Positions 15,214-24,412 are shown, counted from the stretch's first letter. The stretch is DNA of 32,890 nt from Erysipelotrichaceae bacterium (GCA_028723085.1 JAQYFP010000078.1:1-32890); one strand, 5' to 3'. Program-made: numbers and translations. The notes: generated by a model from the letters alone, not told the origin.

Positions 15214-15223
15214 AGTTTATAAT
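15194..15223 (+). promoter_or_regulatory. Promoter of the udk-nucleoside importer operon
   Basis: TTGAAT (15194-15199), 18 bp, TATAAT (15218-15223). The -35 falls in the loop of the preceding terminator. A leader of about 16 nt contains GTGGAGTG before ATG 15247. Confidence 0.6.
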
Positions 15224-15246
15224 AAATATAGATGTGGAGTGATATT

Positions 15247-15867
15247 ATGAATGTAACATTAATAGGAATAGCAGGAGGATCTGGCTCTGGTAAATCAACG
15301 TTTACCAATCGCTTAAAAAGTTATTTTCAAGATGATATTTCCATTGTGTATCATGATAATTATTATCGAAGACAAGATAATACAACCTATGAACAAAGAG
15401 TAAAAGTAAACTATGATCATCCTGATGCTTTAGAAACAGAATTATTAATTCAACACTTAAAAGCTTTGAAACAAGGACAAGACATTTACTGTCCTGTTTA
15501 TGATTTTGTGGATCATAATCGTAGTAATGAAACGGTGCTTGTGAAAAGTAAACCCGTTATTTTAGTAGAAGGAATCATGTTGTTCGAAAACGATGAATTA
15601 AGAGACATGTTTGATATGAAAATATATGTAGATTCTGATGCCGATGAAAGAATATTAAGACGAATTCTTCGTGATGTAGAACAAAGAGGACGAGATTTAA
15701 ATAGCGTTATTACTCAATATTTGAATACTGTTAAGCCTATGCATGCTCTATATGTAGAACCAACAAGACAAATGGCGGATGTTGTGATTAATTCGGGAAT
15801 GAATGATGTCGCTTTTGATGTGGTTTGTAATTATATCAAAAAAATACTAAATGAAGCGAATTTATAG
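15247..15867 (+). CDS. udk: Uridine kinase
   Basis: A 206-aa uridine/cytidine kinase that converts uridine or cytidine to UMP or CMP with ATP or GTP. Walker A GGSGSGKST is at residues 10-18. The DNYYR segment and the YDHPDA motif are typical of the family. I start at ATG 15247, which has GTGGAGTG upstream and the family's usual N-terminus; an upstream in-frame ATG at 15232 lies before this site. It is first in an operon with the nucleoside ABC importer, 32 nt ahead of the ATPase gene, so uptake and phosphorylation of nucleosides are coupled. Confidence 0.93.
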   Translation: MNVTLIGIAGGSGSGKSTFTNRLKSYFQDDISIVYHDNYYRRQDNTTYEQRVKVNYDHPDALETELLIQHLKALKQGQDIYCPVYDFVDHNRSNETVLVKSKPVILVEGIMLFENDELRDMFDMKIYVDSDADERILRRILRDVEQRGRDLNSVITQYLNTVKPMHALYVEPTRQMADVVINSGMNDVAFDVVCNYIKKILNEANL

Positions 15868-15899
15868 TAAAATAATATAAATAGAAAAGAGGAAAGAAA

Positions 15900-17435
15900 A
15901 TGGCAGATCAATATGCGATTGAAATGCTCAATATCACAAAACGATTTCCTGGGATAGTTGCCAATGATAATATTACATTGCGCTTAAAAAAAGGTGAAAT
16001 CCATGCTCTTTTAGGAGAAAATGGTGCTGGAAAATCGACTTTGATGAGTGTGTTATTTGGGCTTTATCAAGCAGAAGAAGGAATTATAAAAAAAGATGGT
16101 GTCGAAGTACAAATTAAAGATCCTAATGATGCCAATGAACTAGGAATTGGAATGGTTCACCAACACTTTAAATTAGTTGATTGTTTTAGTGTTTTAGATA
16201 ATATCATTCTAGGAGTGGAACCATCAAAATATGGTTTCCTTCAAAAAAGGGAAGCAAGACAAAAAGTAATTGATTTATCGAATCGATATGGATTAATGGT
16301 TGATCCGGATGCGAAGGTTGAAGACATTACGGTTGGTATGCAACAACGTACTGAAATCTTAAAGATGTTGTATCGTGACAGTGAAATTTTAATTTTTGAT
16401 GAACCAACAGCGGTATTAACACCACAAGAAATCCAGGAACTTATGAAAATAATGAAGAACTTGGCTAGTGAAGGTAAATCAATTTTATTTATTTCGCATA
16501 AACTACAAGAAATTATGGAAGTAAGTGATCGTTGTACTGTTCTTCGTAAAGGAAAATGTGTAGGAACAGTAAATACCAATGAAACATCTATGGAAGCATT
16601 ATCCGCAATGATGGTTGGTCGAAATGTGAATTTCCATGTGGAAAAAGATGAACACGAACCAGGAGATGTGATTTTAAAAGTTGATGATATGTCAGTGGCA
16701 TCGAAGACAAAAGGAAAAGATGCAGTTGATCATGTTTCTTTTGAAGTACGAAAAGGGGAAATTGTTTGTATTGCTGGAATTGATGGCAATGGACAAACCG
16801 AACTTGCCTATGGAATTACGGGATTGGAACCATTAAAAAATGGTGCTGTTATTTATAAAGGCGAAGACATTACGAAAAAATCAATTCGTCATCGTTCAAT
16901 CAATGGAATGAGTCATATTCCTGAAGACCGTCATAAACATGGATTGGTTCTAGATTATTCTTTGGAATATAATTTAGTTTTACAACGCTATTTTGAACCG
17001 GAATTCACAAACAAAGGCTTCTTAAATCGAAAAGCCATTAGAGAATATGCCGACCGTTTAATTCAAGAACACGACATTCGTTCTGGACAAGGCGCTATAA
17101 CAACGGTTCGTTCTATGTCTGGGGGAAATCAACAAAAAGCAATCATCGCTCGTGAAATTGATAAAGACCCGGATTTATTAATTGCCGTTCAGCCAACTCG
17201 TGGTGTTGATGTAGGTGCCATTGAAACAATTCATAAACAATTAATTGAACAACGAGATGCAGGAAAAGCTGTGTTATTGTTCTCGTTGGAATTAGATGAA
17301 GTTATGGATATCCCAGATCGCATTTTGGTTATGTTTGAAGGACAAATTGTTGGTGAATTGGATCCGAAAAAGACTACCCAAGAAGAATTGGGTCTATATA
17401 TGGCAGGTGCCAAACGAGATGAGGTGAAACTATGA
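15900..17435 (+). CDS. nupO: Nucleoside ABC importer, double ATP-binding subunit
   Basis: A 511-aa protein with two ABC ATPase domains in tandem, as in the BMP/Nup and sugar (RbsA-like) importers. Domain 1 has Walker A GENGAGKST at residues 39-47 and a diverged signature (TVGMQQRTEI). Domain 2 has a degenerate Walker A (GIDGNGQTE near 293) and signature MSGGNQQKA. This asymmetry is normal in the family. The stop overlaps the next start (ATGA), so it is coupled to the first permease. The substrate is inferred to be a nucleoside from the udk and BMP neighbours. Confidence 0.92.
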   Translation: MADQYAIEMLNITKRFPGIVANDNITLRLKKGEIHALLGENGAGKSTLMSVLFGLYQAEEGIIKKDGVEVQIKDPNDANELGIGMVHQHFKLVDCFSVLDNIILGVEPSKYGFLQKREARQKVIDLSNRYGLMVDPDAKVEDITVGMQQRTEILKMLYRDSEILIFDEPTAVLTPQEIQELMKIMKNLASEGKSILFISHKLQEIMEVSDRCTVLRKGKCVGTVNTNETSMEALSAMMVGRNVNFHVEKDEHEPGDVILKVDDMSVASKTKGKDAVDHVSFEVRKGEIVCIAGIDGNGQTELAYGITGLEPLKNGAVIYKGEDITKKSIRHRSINGMSHIPEDRHKHGLVLDYSLEYNLVLQRYFEPEFTNKGFLNRKAIREYADRLIQEHDIRSGQGAITTVRSMSGGNQQKAIIAREIDKDPDLLIAVQPTRGVDVGAIETIHKQLIEQRDAGKAVLLFSLELDEVMDIPDRILVMFEGQIVGELDPKKTTQEELGLYMAGAKRDEVKL

Positions 17436-18538
17436 AATCAAAGAAAAATTGGTTAAGAAACGATGGTATTCAAGCTTTGATTTGTTCCCTTATCTGTATT
17501 TTAATTGGAGTTATCATTGGATATTTAGTTTTATTATTAATTAATCCATCTGGAGCAGGAGAAGCCATCTTGGCTATTTTAAAGAACTGGATGAATGCAT
17601 CTAGTTCACCATTACGATTAAAGAACTTAGGACAAACATTAGTTTATATGTCACCGTTATTGTTGTGTTCTCTTTCGGTATTGTTTGCCTATAAAGTAGG
17701 TTTATTCAATATTGGATGTTCAGGACAATATACAGCTGGTATGACTGTAGCTTTGTATGCCGCTTTAGCATGGCATTGTAACTGGATTGTATGTTTAATA
17801 TTAGCTGTGATTGCTGGAGCCGTTGTAGGAGCTATTTCAGGGGCATTAAAAGCGTATCGCAATGTATCAGAAGTTATTTCGGGAATTATGTTGAACTGGA
17901 TTTTATTGTATGTTGCTAATATGGTATTGGCTAATGTCAAAGAACCGGCTTCAACGTATACATTGAAATTAGCTCAAAATGCACCACAAGCAATTTTACC
18001 ATCACTTGGTATTGAAAAATTATTTAACAATTTCCAATATGCTACAATCGCTATTCTTATTGCGATTGCTATGGCATTTGTCGTATGGGTTGTTTTAGAA
18101 AAAACAAAATTGGGTTATGAATTAAAAGCAACTGGGTTGAATAAAAATGCGGCTAAATATGCTGGTATGAAAGAAAACAGTAATATTATTTTAACAATGG
18201 CAATTTCCGGGGCATTAGCTGGACTTGCTGCAGCGTGTTTATACTTAACAGGAATTACGCAATGGTCAACTGGATCGACAAGTGTTCCTGGTATGGGATT
18301 CAATGGAATTGCAGCTGCTTTCTTAGGTGGATTAAATCCAATTGGAACCATTATTTCTTCTTATTTTATTCAACACATTACTTTGGGAGGAACGGCTATT
18401 AACTTATCTGTTTATCCTTCTCAAGTTGCGGATTTAATGTCAGCCATCATTATTTATTTATGTGGATTTGTGGCATTCTTTAAATTAATTTTAAATAAAT
18501 GGCTTGATAAAAAAGAGGCAAAGAAAGGAGAACAATAA
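17432..18538 (+). CDS. nupP: Nucleoside ABC importer permease 1
   Basis: A 368-aa polytopic membrane protein of the branched-chain amino-acid/ribose-type permease family, NupP/YufP branch. It shows about eight to ten hydrophobic helices. The family segment FNIGCSGQYTAGM follows the early helices, and the typical GYELKATGLNKNAAKYAGM cytoplasmic coupling region lies near residues 228-246. It pairs with the permease at 18542, 3 nt downstream. Confidence 0.92.
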   Translation: MKSKKNWLRNDGIQALICSLICILIGVIIGYLVLLLINPSGAGEAILAILKNWMNASSSPLRLKNLGQTLVYMSPLLLCSLSVLFAYKVGLFNIGCSGQYTAGMTVALYAALAWHCNWIVCLILAVIAGAVVGAISGALKAYRNVSEVISGIMLNWILLYVANMVLANVKEPASTYTLKLAQNAPQAILPSLGIEKLFNNFQYATIAILIAIAMAFVVWVVLEKTKLGYELKATGLNKNAAKYAGMKENSNIILTMAISGALAGLAAACLYLTGITQWSTGSTSVPGMGFNGIAAAFLGGLNPIGTIISSYFIQHITLGGTAINLSVYPSQVADLMSAIIIYLCGFVAFFKLILNKWLDKKEAKKGEQ

Positions 18539-18541
18539 AAT

Positions 18542-19489
18542 ATGACAACCATTCTATTATTACTTCAATATACATTAATCTTTGCATCGGTTTTATCATT
18601 AGTTGCCCTAGGTGGATGCTACTCAGAACACTCTGGTGTAATTAACATTGGATTAGAAGGAATCATGGTTATGGGAGCTTTAGGTGGTGCCTTGGTTATG
18701 CGTTTCTTCCCACAATTAACAGGAATGACGATGGTTTTTGCGGCTATGTTAGGAGCTATGATCTTTGGTGTTATTTATTCGGTTTTACTAGCTTTCTCGG
18801 CTGTTAACTTACAAGCCGATCAAACAATTGTAGGAACAGCGATGAATATGCTTGGATTAGCTTTAGCAACCGTTATTGTCAAAGCCATTAATATGGCAGA
18901 AAATCCAAATAACGTTTCAAGTACAATGGTTTATGTCAATCAGAAAAAGAATTTCATTATTCGTTTTGGAGCCTTTGAATTCAACTGGTTCATGTTGATT
19001 GCGGTTATTATTTTAATTATTGCCTTTATTGTTTTATATAAAACAAAATTTGGTCTTCGTCTTCAAGCATGTGGAGAACATCCACAAGCAGCTGCATCGG
19101 TTGGAATTGATGTATACAAAATGCGCTGGTCTGGGGTTTTAATTTCTGGTATGCTTGGTGGTCTTGGGGGCTTGGTTTATATTTTAGCTGGTGTTTCCGA
19201 ATGGAAATTTGAAAACGGAGTCGCTGGTTTTGGTTTCCTTGCCATGGCCGTTATGATTTTTGGACAATATAAACCACTTCGCATTGGAGTCTCTGCTTTA
19301 TTGTTTGGATTCTTTAGAGCACTTGGTTCTGTGTATACAGGATTTGATTTTTTAGTAGCTCTTCAATTACCTAGTACTGTTTATAATATGCTTCCATACA
19401 TTGTGTGTCTGGTTATTCTTGCCTTTACATCCAAGAACTCTCATGCACCAAAAGCCGATGGAATTCCATATGATAAATCGAGTCGATAG
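18542..19489 (+). CDS. nupQ: Nucleoside ABC importer permease 2
   Basis: A 315-aa membrane permease of the NupQ/YufQ branch. The segment SEHSGVINIGLEGIMVMGA lies near residues 28-46, and the coupling loop LRLQACGEHPQAAASVGID near 176-194. It forms a heterodimer with the permease at 17432. AAGGAGAA precedes the start. A terminator begins in its stop codon, separating it from the BMP gene. Confidence 0.92.
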   Translation: MTTILLLLQYTLIFASVLSLVALGGCYSEHSGVINIGLEGIMVMGALGGALVMRFFPQLTGMTMVFAAMLGAMIFGVIYSVLLAFSAVNLQADQTIVGTAMNMLGLALATVIVKAINMAENPNNVSSTMVYVNQKKNFIIRFGAFEFNWFMLIAVIILIIAFIVLYKTKFGLRLQACGEHPQAAASVGIDVYKMRWSGVLISGMLGGLGGLVYILAGVSEWKFENGVAGFGFLAMAVMIFGQYKPLRIGVSALLFGFFRALGSVYTGFDFLVALQLPSTVYNMLPYIVCLVILAFTSKNSHAPKADGIPYDKSSR

Positions 19490-19513
19490 CTTGCGTTTTA
19501 TGCAAGCTTTTTT
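19488..19513 (+). terminator. Terminator between permease and BMP lipoprotein genes
   Basis: AGCTTGC (19488-19494) pairs with GCAAGCT (19502-19508) around a 7-nt loop, followed by six T. It starts inside the permease stop codon. Confidence 0.8.
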
Positions 19514-19539
19514 CATAGGAAATGTAAGCTGTTACAATA

Positions 19540-19568
19540 TTGAAGATAAAAATTAATAGTGTTAAAAT
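19540..19568 (+). promoter_or_regulatory. Separate promoter of the BMP lipoprotein gene
   Basis: TTGAAG (19540-19545), 17 bp, TAAAAT (19563-19568). It gives a leader of about 27 nt with GGAGGG before ATG 19602. Confidence 0.65.
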
Positions 19569-19601
19569 ATTGCCATAAGAATACATACGGAGGGAAACAA
19601 A

Positions 19602-20720
19602 ATGAAAAAAATTCTTAAGTTATTTGTTGCGTTCAGTATGGCCTTCGGATTAGCTGCTTGTGGATCAAGTTCAGATGATTCAAAAGAAGCAGATATCCGT
19701 GTAGCTATGATTACCGATTCAGGTGATATTACTGACCAATCCTTCAACCAAACAACTTATGAAGCAGGTAAAGCATTCTGTGAAGAAAATGATTTGGAAT
19801 TCAATTACTACAAACCAGCTTCAGATGATGATTCTGCTCGTATTGCTATGGTTGATAAAGCTGTTGATGACGGATATAACGTTATCTTAATGCCAGGTTA
19901 CTTATTTGCCGAAGCAGCAGCTTATGGAACTAACACGTATCCAGATGTTAAATTTATCGCTTTAGACTTAAGTGAATACGATTTACAAGGTGCTAGTGAA
20001 GAAGCTAATATGGATGCATTGTATTCAACAGTTTACCAAGAAGAAATTCCAGGATACATGGCTGGATATGCAGCTGTTAAAATGGGATACACTGAATTAG
20101 GATTCTTAGGTGGTATGGCTGTTCCTGCTGTAATTCGTTATGGATATGGATATGTACAAGGTGCAGATGCTGCAGCTAAAGAATTAAACACTCAAATCAA
20201 CATTAAATATGTATATGGTGGACAATTCTATGGTGATGCAGATATCACAGCTAAGATGGATACTTGGTATTCACAAGGTACACAAGTAGTATTTGCTTGT
20301 GGTGGTGGTATTTACACTAGTGCTGCTGAAGCTGCAAACAAAGTTAATGGTAAATTAATCGGTGTTGACTCTGACCAAGCTCCTATTATCGATGGTACAT
20401 ATGCTGAAGGTATGACAATTACTTCTGCTATGAAAGGTTTAGCTAACACAGTAACTACTTTATTACAAGCTATTGTTGATGGTGAATTTGATTCATATGC
20501 TGGTAAAGTAGATAACTTAGGATTAGTTAGTGAAAATCCTGCTGAAAACTATGTAGGATTATCTGATTCTACACAATGGTGTGATACATTTACTGAAGAT
20601 GACTACAAAGCATTAACTGCTAAGATTTACAACGGTGAAATTAAAGTTTCTAATGATACTGAAAATGAACCAACAGTAAGTGAATTCACAACAGTTGATT
20701 ATCAAGGATCAATTAAATAG
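19602..20720 (+). CDS. bmpA: BMP-family nucleoside-binding lipoprotein
   Basis: A 372-aa extracytoplasmic substrate-binding lipoprotein of the BMP/PnrA family. The signal peptide ends in lipobox LAAC with Cys20 as the lipidation site, then a Ser/Asp-rich linker. Family features include VAMITDSGDITDQSFNQ near residue 33, and GVDSDQAPI and VTTLLQAIVDG further on. It feeds nucleosides to the importer encoded just upstream. The gene is placed last, after a terminator and with its own promoter. That would let the binding protein be made in excess over the membrane complex. Confidence 0.94.
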   Translation: MKKILKLFVAFSMAFGLAACGSSSDDSKEADIRVAMITDSGDITDQSFNQTTYEAGKAFCEENDLEFNYYKPASDDDSARIAMVDKAVDDGYNVILMPGYLFAEAAAYGTNTYPDVKFIALDLSEYDLQGASEEANMDALYSTVYQEEIPGYMAGYAAVKMGYTELGFLGGMAVPAVIRYGYGYVQGADAAAKELNTQINIKYVYGGQFYGDADITAKMDTWYSQGTQVVFACGGGIYTSAAEAANKVNGKLIGVDSDQAPIIDGTYAEGMTITSAMKGLANTVTTLLQAIVDGEFDSYAGKVDNLGLVSENPAENYVGLSDSTQWCDTFTEDDYKALTAKIYNGEIKVSNDTENEPTVSEFTTVDYQGSIK

Positions 20721-20731
20721 TTAATAAAATG

Positions 20732-20767
20732 AAAACAAGGAGTAATTTGATTACTCCTTGTTTTTTT
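20732..20767. terminator. Bidirectional terminator between bmpA and coaX
   Basis: A 15-bp stem (20732-20746 with 20750-20764) and a TTG loop, with A-rich left and T-rich right flanks. The coaX stop codon lies in the right arm. Confidence 0.88.
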
Positions 20768-21518
20768 CGTATATAACTTTTAAACCTTTGAAAATTAGTT
20801 CACGATCATAATAATCAATTAAGTTCGTGTGCTTAAATACGACTGTTCCAAGCCCACCAGTGGCAACAACTTTAAAATCCGTTTTACATTCTTTTTTGAA
20901 TTGACGAATTGTATATTCAACGCCACCTAAATATTGATAGAAAACACCTGCTTGCATTTCTGTTTTAGTGGTTTTCGCTAAAATGGTTTTGGGTTGTTTA
21001 ATTTCAATTTCAGGAAGCTGAGCAGTTTGTCCCCATAAAGCGTTCGCCCCTGTTTCAATACCAACTGAAATAGCTCCTGCTTTAAAGCATCCATTTTCAT
21101 CTACGAAATCATATGTTGTAGCCGTTCCAAAATCCACAATAAGAACTGGACCACCGTATGTATAGAAAGCACCGGCTGCATCAGCAATACGATCGGCTCC
21201 TACACTCTTTGGATTTTCTAATTGAACACTAATTCCTGTTTTAACACCTGGACCTACAATAATAGGTTCCATTCCATAGAATTTTTTTATTCCATTCACA
21301 AAAGAATACATAACTTTAGGAACAACACTTGAAACAATAAACGCTTCAATGTCTTCTTTTTTTACATTTGAATTTGATAGGAATGTTTGAAGCATAAAAC
21401 CAAATTCATCAGATGTTCTTCTTACTTTGGTTGTCATGCGATAATTCGCAACAAAAATATCGCCATCAAAAATTCCTACTGTAATATTTGTATTTCCAAT
21501 ATCAATCGCAACTAACAT
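20751..21518 (-). CDS. coaX: Type III pantothenate kinase
   Basis: This 255-aa enzyme phosphorylates pantothenate, the first step of coenzyme A synthesis. It has the N-terminal phosphate-binding motif DIGNTNITVG (residues 5-14), the central GADRIADAAG motif and DFGTATT, all typical of CoaX. Type III kinases are insensitive to CoA feedback and need a monovalent cation. The start overlaps the 3' end of coaBC by 7 bp, so the first three CoA steps are in one operon. Confidence 0.95.
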   Translation of the reverse strand: MLVAIDIGNTNITVGIFDGDIFVANYRMTTKVRRTSDEFGFMLQTFLSNSNVKKEDIEAFIVSSVVPKVMYSFVNGIKKFYGMEPIIVGPGVKTGISVQLENPKSVGADRIADAAGAFYTYGGPVLIVDFGTATTYDFVDENGCFKAGAISVGIETGANALWGQTAQLPEIEIKQPKTILAKTTKTEMQAGVFYQYLGGVEYTIRQFKKECKTDFKVVATGGLGTVVFKHTNLIDYYDRELIFKGLKVIYEKNKE

Positions 21519-22714
21519 GATTTATTTCCTTCTTCTATCTCTTTGAGAGTCTCAAGAATTTTAACACCTAATTGTTCTTTTGTCATTTTAGGAAGGCATA
21601 TTTTTTCATCTTTTTTAAATAAAGTTACTACATTGGTATCTACATTGAATCCAGCACCGTTGGTGAACAAGTTATTGGCAATCAACATATCACAATTTTT
21701 GTTTACTAATTTCTTATAAGCGTTTTGTTCTAAATTTTCGGTTTCCATGGCAAATCCACAAATATATTGATTTTCTCTTTTATGAGCACCTGCATAAGCT
21801 AAAATATCTGGGTTTTTAACCATTTTGATGGTCATTGTTTCATCGTCTTTTTTTAGCTTTTGATCCGAAACAATTTCAGGTCGATAATCCGCTACTGCAG
21901 CTGACATAATGACATAATCGGCTTCATTTAAATGGTCTTTCATAGCTTCAAACATGTCATTGGCACTTTTGACATGAACTGTATTAACGTGTTCTAAGTC
22001 ATCTAATTGCGTAGGACCCATGACCAAAGTCACATTGGCGCCCATGTCTCTTGCAGCTTTGGCAATAGCATATCCTTGTTTACCACTTGAATGATTTGTG
22101 ATAAAACGAACTGGATCGATGTCTTCTTGGGTAGGACCGGCATTAATTAATACTTTTTTTCCAGTTAATTTCTTTTCTTGTTCAAAACAAGCATCAATCG
22201 CATCCACAATTGTATCAACAGAAGCAAGCTTTCCTTTGCCTACATCATTGCACGCAAGCATTCCTGTTTCGGGTTCAACAATCATATAACCTAATTCTTT
22301 GGCTTTCTTTAGATTTTGTTGGGTCACTTCATTTTCGTACATGTGAACATTCATAGCAGGGCAAATCATTTTTTTAGAATGGCACGCTAAAAAGGAAGTA
22401 GTGACAAAATCATCGGCTAAGCCATGAACAACTTTGGCAAGTACATTAGCACTACATGGAACAATCACAAATAAATCAGCCCAGCGTGCTAGTTCTACGT
22501 GTTCAATAGGGTCTTCAATATTTGAATCAAATAAATCTGAGTAACATGGATTATGAGAAAGTGTTTCAAATGTTAATGGGGCAACAAATTCAGTAGCGTG
22601 TTTTGTCATTAACACTTTGATTTCATAATCTTTTTTTGATAGTTTGCTTACGATGTCGCAAGCTTTATAAGCGGCAATCCCACCACTTACACCAATACAT
22701 ATATGTTTTTTCAT
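21512..22714 (-). CDS. coaBC: Bifunctional PPC synthetase/decarboxylase (CoaBC)
   Basis: A 400-aa fusion that makes 4'-phosphopantetheine from 4'-phosphopantothenate and cysteine. The N-terminal FMN-dependent decarboxylase (about 1-185) has catalytic His72, the PxMNxxM motif (PAMNVHM, 119-125) and active-site Cys155 in MLACNDVGKGKL. The C-terminal synthetase (about 188-400) starts with VLINAGPTQEDIDPVRFITN and includes MSAAVADYRP and the KLKK lysine region. AAGAGG precedes the ATG. It is the first gene of the coaBC-coaX operon. Confidence 0.95.
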   Translation of the reverse strand: MKKHICIGVSGGIAAYKACDIVSKLSKKDYEIKVLMTKHATEFVAPLTFETLSHNPCYSDLFDSNIEDPIEHVELARWADLFVIVPCSANVLAKVVHGLADDFVTTSFLACHSKKMICPAMNVHMYENEVTQQNLKKAKELGYMIVEPETGMLACNDVGKGKLASVDTIVDAIDACFEQEKKLTGKKVLINAGPTQEDIDPVRFITNHSSGKQGYAIAKAARDMGANVTLVMGPTQLDDLEHVNTVHVKSANDMFEAMKDHLNEADYVIMSAAVADYRPEIVSDQKLKKDDETMTIKMVKNPDILAYAGAHKRENQYICGFAMETENLEQNAYKKLVNKNCDMLIANNLFTNGAGFNVDTNVVTLFKKDEKICLPKMTKEQLGVKILETLKEIEEGNKSC

Positions 22715-22741
22715 TGTTTTTTTCCTCTTTTGAATGACTTT

Positions 22742-22770
22742 ATTATATTCTTTTTAGCTTTTCAAGACAA
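22742..22770 (-). promoter_or_regulatory. Promoter of coaBC-coaX
   Basis: On the minus strand TTGTCT (22770 to 22765), 17 bp, TATAAT (22747 to 22742). It overlaps the upstream part of the divergent glycerate kinase promoter. Confidence 0.55.
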
Positions 22771-22772
22771 TG

Positions 22773-22781
22773 TGCTAAAAT
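22773..22781 (+). promoter_or_regulatory. Extended -10 of leaderless glycerate kinase gene
   Basis: TGC-TAAAAT is an extended -10 with the hexamer at 22776-22781, then exactly 6 nt and ATG 22788. The AAGG in that gap is only 2 nt from the ATG, too close for a normal Shine-Dalgarno. Confidence 0.5.
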
Positions 22782-22787
22782 AAGGAT

Positions 22788-23921
22788 ATGAAAATAATTG
22801 TAGCATGTGATTCTTTTAAAGGATGTATGACAAGTGAACAAGCCAATCAAGCCATTGAACGTGGAATCCATAAAAGCAATCCCCATCATGAAGTGGAATG
22901 CATTCCAATGGCAGATGGTGGAGAAGGAACCGCTTATGTATTGGGTTCTTGTTTAAATGCGACTTTACAAGCTGTACAAACACTTGATGCTTATGGCAAT
23001 CGTATCACAACAAATTATTATATTACCGAAGATAAAATAGCTATATTAGATGTAGCTAGTTGTATTGGGTTAAGCATGGTGGATAAGTTTCATCGTAATC
23101 CTTTTATTGTGAATTCTCGAGGAGTAGGAATCATGATGAAAGATGCCGTTAATCGTGGTTGTAAACAATTGATTATTGGACTAGGAGGAAGCAGTACCAC
23201 TGATGGAGGAATGGGAATTCTTCAAGAATTTGGAGTTGATTTCTATAACAACAAAATGGAAAAATTAAAAGCGAATCCCTACGGACTTCAAAAGCTAAGA
23301 TACATCGATAAAACGAAATTTCAAAAACCAGATGTGGATATTATCGTTGTGTGTGATGTGAATATTCATTTATTAGGAGAAAATGGAACAACGCATTTCT
23401 TTGGGAAACAAAAAGGATTCTATCCATCTCAGATGAAAGAAGTCGATAAATGGATGGCCAATTATAATAATTGTATAAAGAAAACTTTCCATGTTGATTT
23501 AGATCAATTTGAAGGTGGTGGATGTGCCGGAGGAATTGGTGCTTGTTTAATGGGACTTTTTGATGCGAAAATGCTTCCGGGAGCCAATTTAGTTGCCCAA
23601 AAAAGTAAACTAGAACAACGCATTCAAGACTGTGATTTAGTAATTACCGGGGAAGGTCAAACCGATCGTCAAACGGAATTTGGTAAAGTTCCTTTTGAGA
23701 TTCTACAAATTGCCAACCGTTATCATGTTCCTACGATTTGTTTAAGTGGGGCCTTGGGAATTGGTTATCAACAATTGTATAAACACGGGATGGCTGGTAT
23801 TTTTTCAAGTAGTGATCGTGCCATGACTTTTCAAGTAGCGATTGACAAAGGGGAAGAAAAAATAGAAAATCTAGCATATGCGATTATTCATTTAATTGAT
23901 GCGATTAAGGGGGACATATGA
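22788..23921 (+). CDS. glxK: Glycerate kinase (GlxK/GarK family)
   Basis: A 377-aa protein of the glycerate kinase type 2 family, which phosphorylates D-glycerate to 2-phosphoglycerate. Signature stretches are ACDSFKGCMTSEQA at residues 6-19, MADGGEGT near 41-48, GLGGSSTTDGGMG near 132-144 and ITGEGQTDRQT near 285-295. Length is normal. The mRNA is predicted leaderless. The stop overlaps the start of a thioredoxin-like lipoprotein gene (ATGA), so the two are translationally coupled although no functional link is obvious. Confidence 0.94.
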   Translation: MKIIVACDSFKGCMTSEQANQAIERGIHKSNPHHEVECIPMADGGEGTAYVLGSCLNATLQAVQTLDAYGNRITTNYYITEDKIAILDVASCIGLSMVDKFHRNPFIVNSRGVGIMMKDAVNRGCKQLIIGLGGSSTTDGGMGILQEFGVDFYNNKMEKLKANPYGLQKLRYIDKTKFQKPDVDIIVVCDVNIHLLGENGTTHFFGKQKGFYPSQMKEVDKWMANYNNCIKKTFHVDLDQFEGGGCAGGIGACLMGLFDAKMLPGANLVAQKSKLEQRIQDCDLVITGEGQTDRQTEFGKVPFEILQIANRYHVPTICLSGALGIGYQQLYKHGMAGIFSSSDRAMTFQVAIDKGEEKIENLAYAIIHLIDAIKGDI

Positions 23922-24412
23922 AATTTATAAAATGCATTGTAGCAGTTTGTATGATGTTGCTGTCTTGTTCTTGTGCTAAACAAGAGCCTTACCAACAAAT
24001 TGAAATCACAACAGAAGAATTAAAAGAAAAACTGGATAATAAAGAAACATTTAAATTTATGGTGATTCGTGATAATTGTGAATTCTGTAATGCGTTGTAT
24101 AACTACATTGATCAAACATCACAAGAACACGATGGTGTTATTTTATATACATTAGATTCTACTGATTTTTCTTTTAGTCGAGAAAGCCAAGAAGATGTAT
24201 TGTCTTCTTCAACTGAAGAAGGACAGTATTTATTGGAACTTTGTCCTTATTTTTTATACACACCAACGATATATGTAGTTGAACAAGGAACAATTGTGAA
24301 TAGCGGGATTGGTTTCAATGATTTGAATAAATGTGTTTCCATTTGGGACTTAGATTCTTTCATTGATTTCAATGAAGCAGAGGAAATTGAGTTTTGGGAA
24401 TTTATTTCTTGA
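23918..24412 (+). CDS. Thioredoxin-like lipoprotein with CxxC
   Basis: A 164-aa secreted protein. A short hydrophobic signal (residues 4-16) ends in LLSC, with Cys17 as probable lipid anchor; another Cys follows at 19. The mature part looks thioredoxin-like: CEFC at 54-57 after a hydrophobic strand, and TPTIYVV with the expected cis-Pro further on. It may be an extracellular disulfide reductase or isomerase, or a redox-inactive relative. It is coupled by a 4-bp overlap to the glycerate kinase. No named family is recognised, so the function is inferred only from fold-level motifs. Confidence 0.75.
   Translation: MKFIKCIVAVCMMLLSCSCAKQEPYQQIEITTEELKEKLDNKETFKFMVIRDNCEFCNALYNYIDQTSQEHDGVILYTLDSTDFSFSRESQEDVLSSSTEEGQYLLELCPYFLYTPTIYVVEQGTIVNSGIGFNDLNKCVSIWDLDSFIDFNEAEEIEFWEFIS

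Noticed and set aside
15212-15225. Third copy of the metal operator (TTAGTTTATAATAA) before udk
   Set aside because: It matches the core at 12 of 14 bases but the right half lacks ACTAA, so symmetry is lost; the resemblance is explained by the -10 TATAAT and AT-rich sequence.
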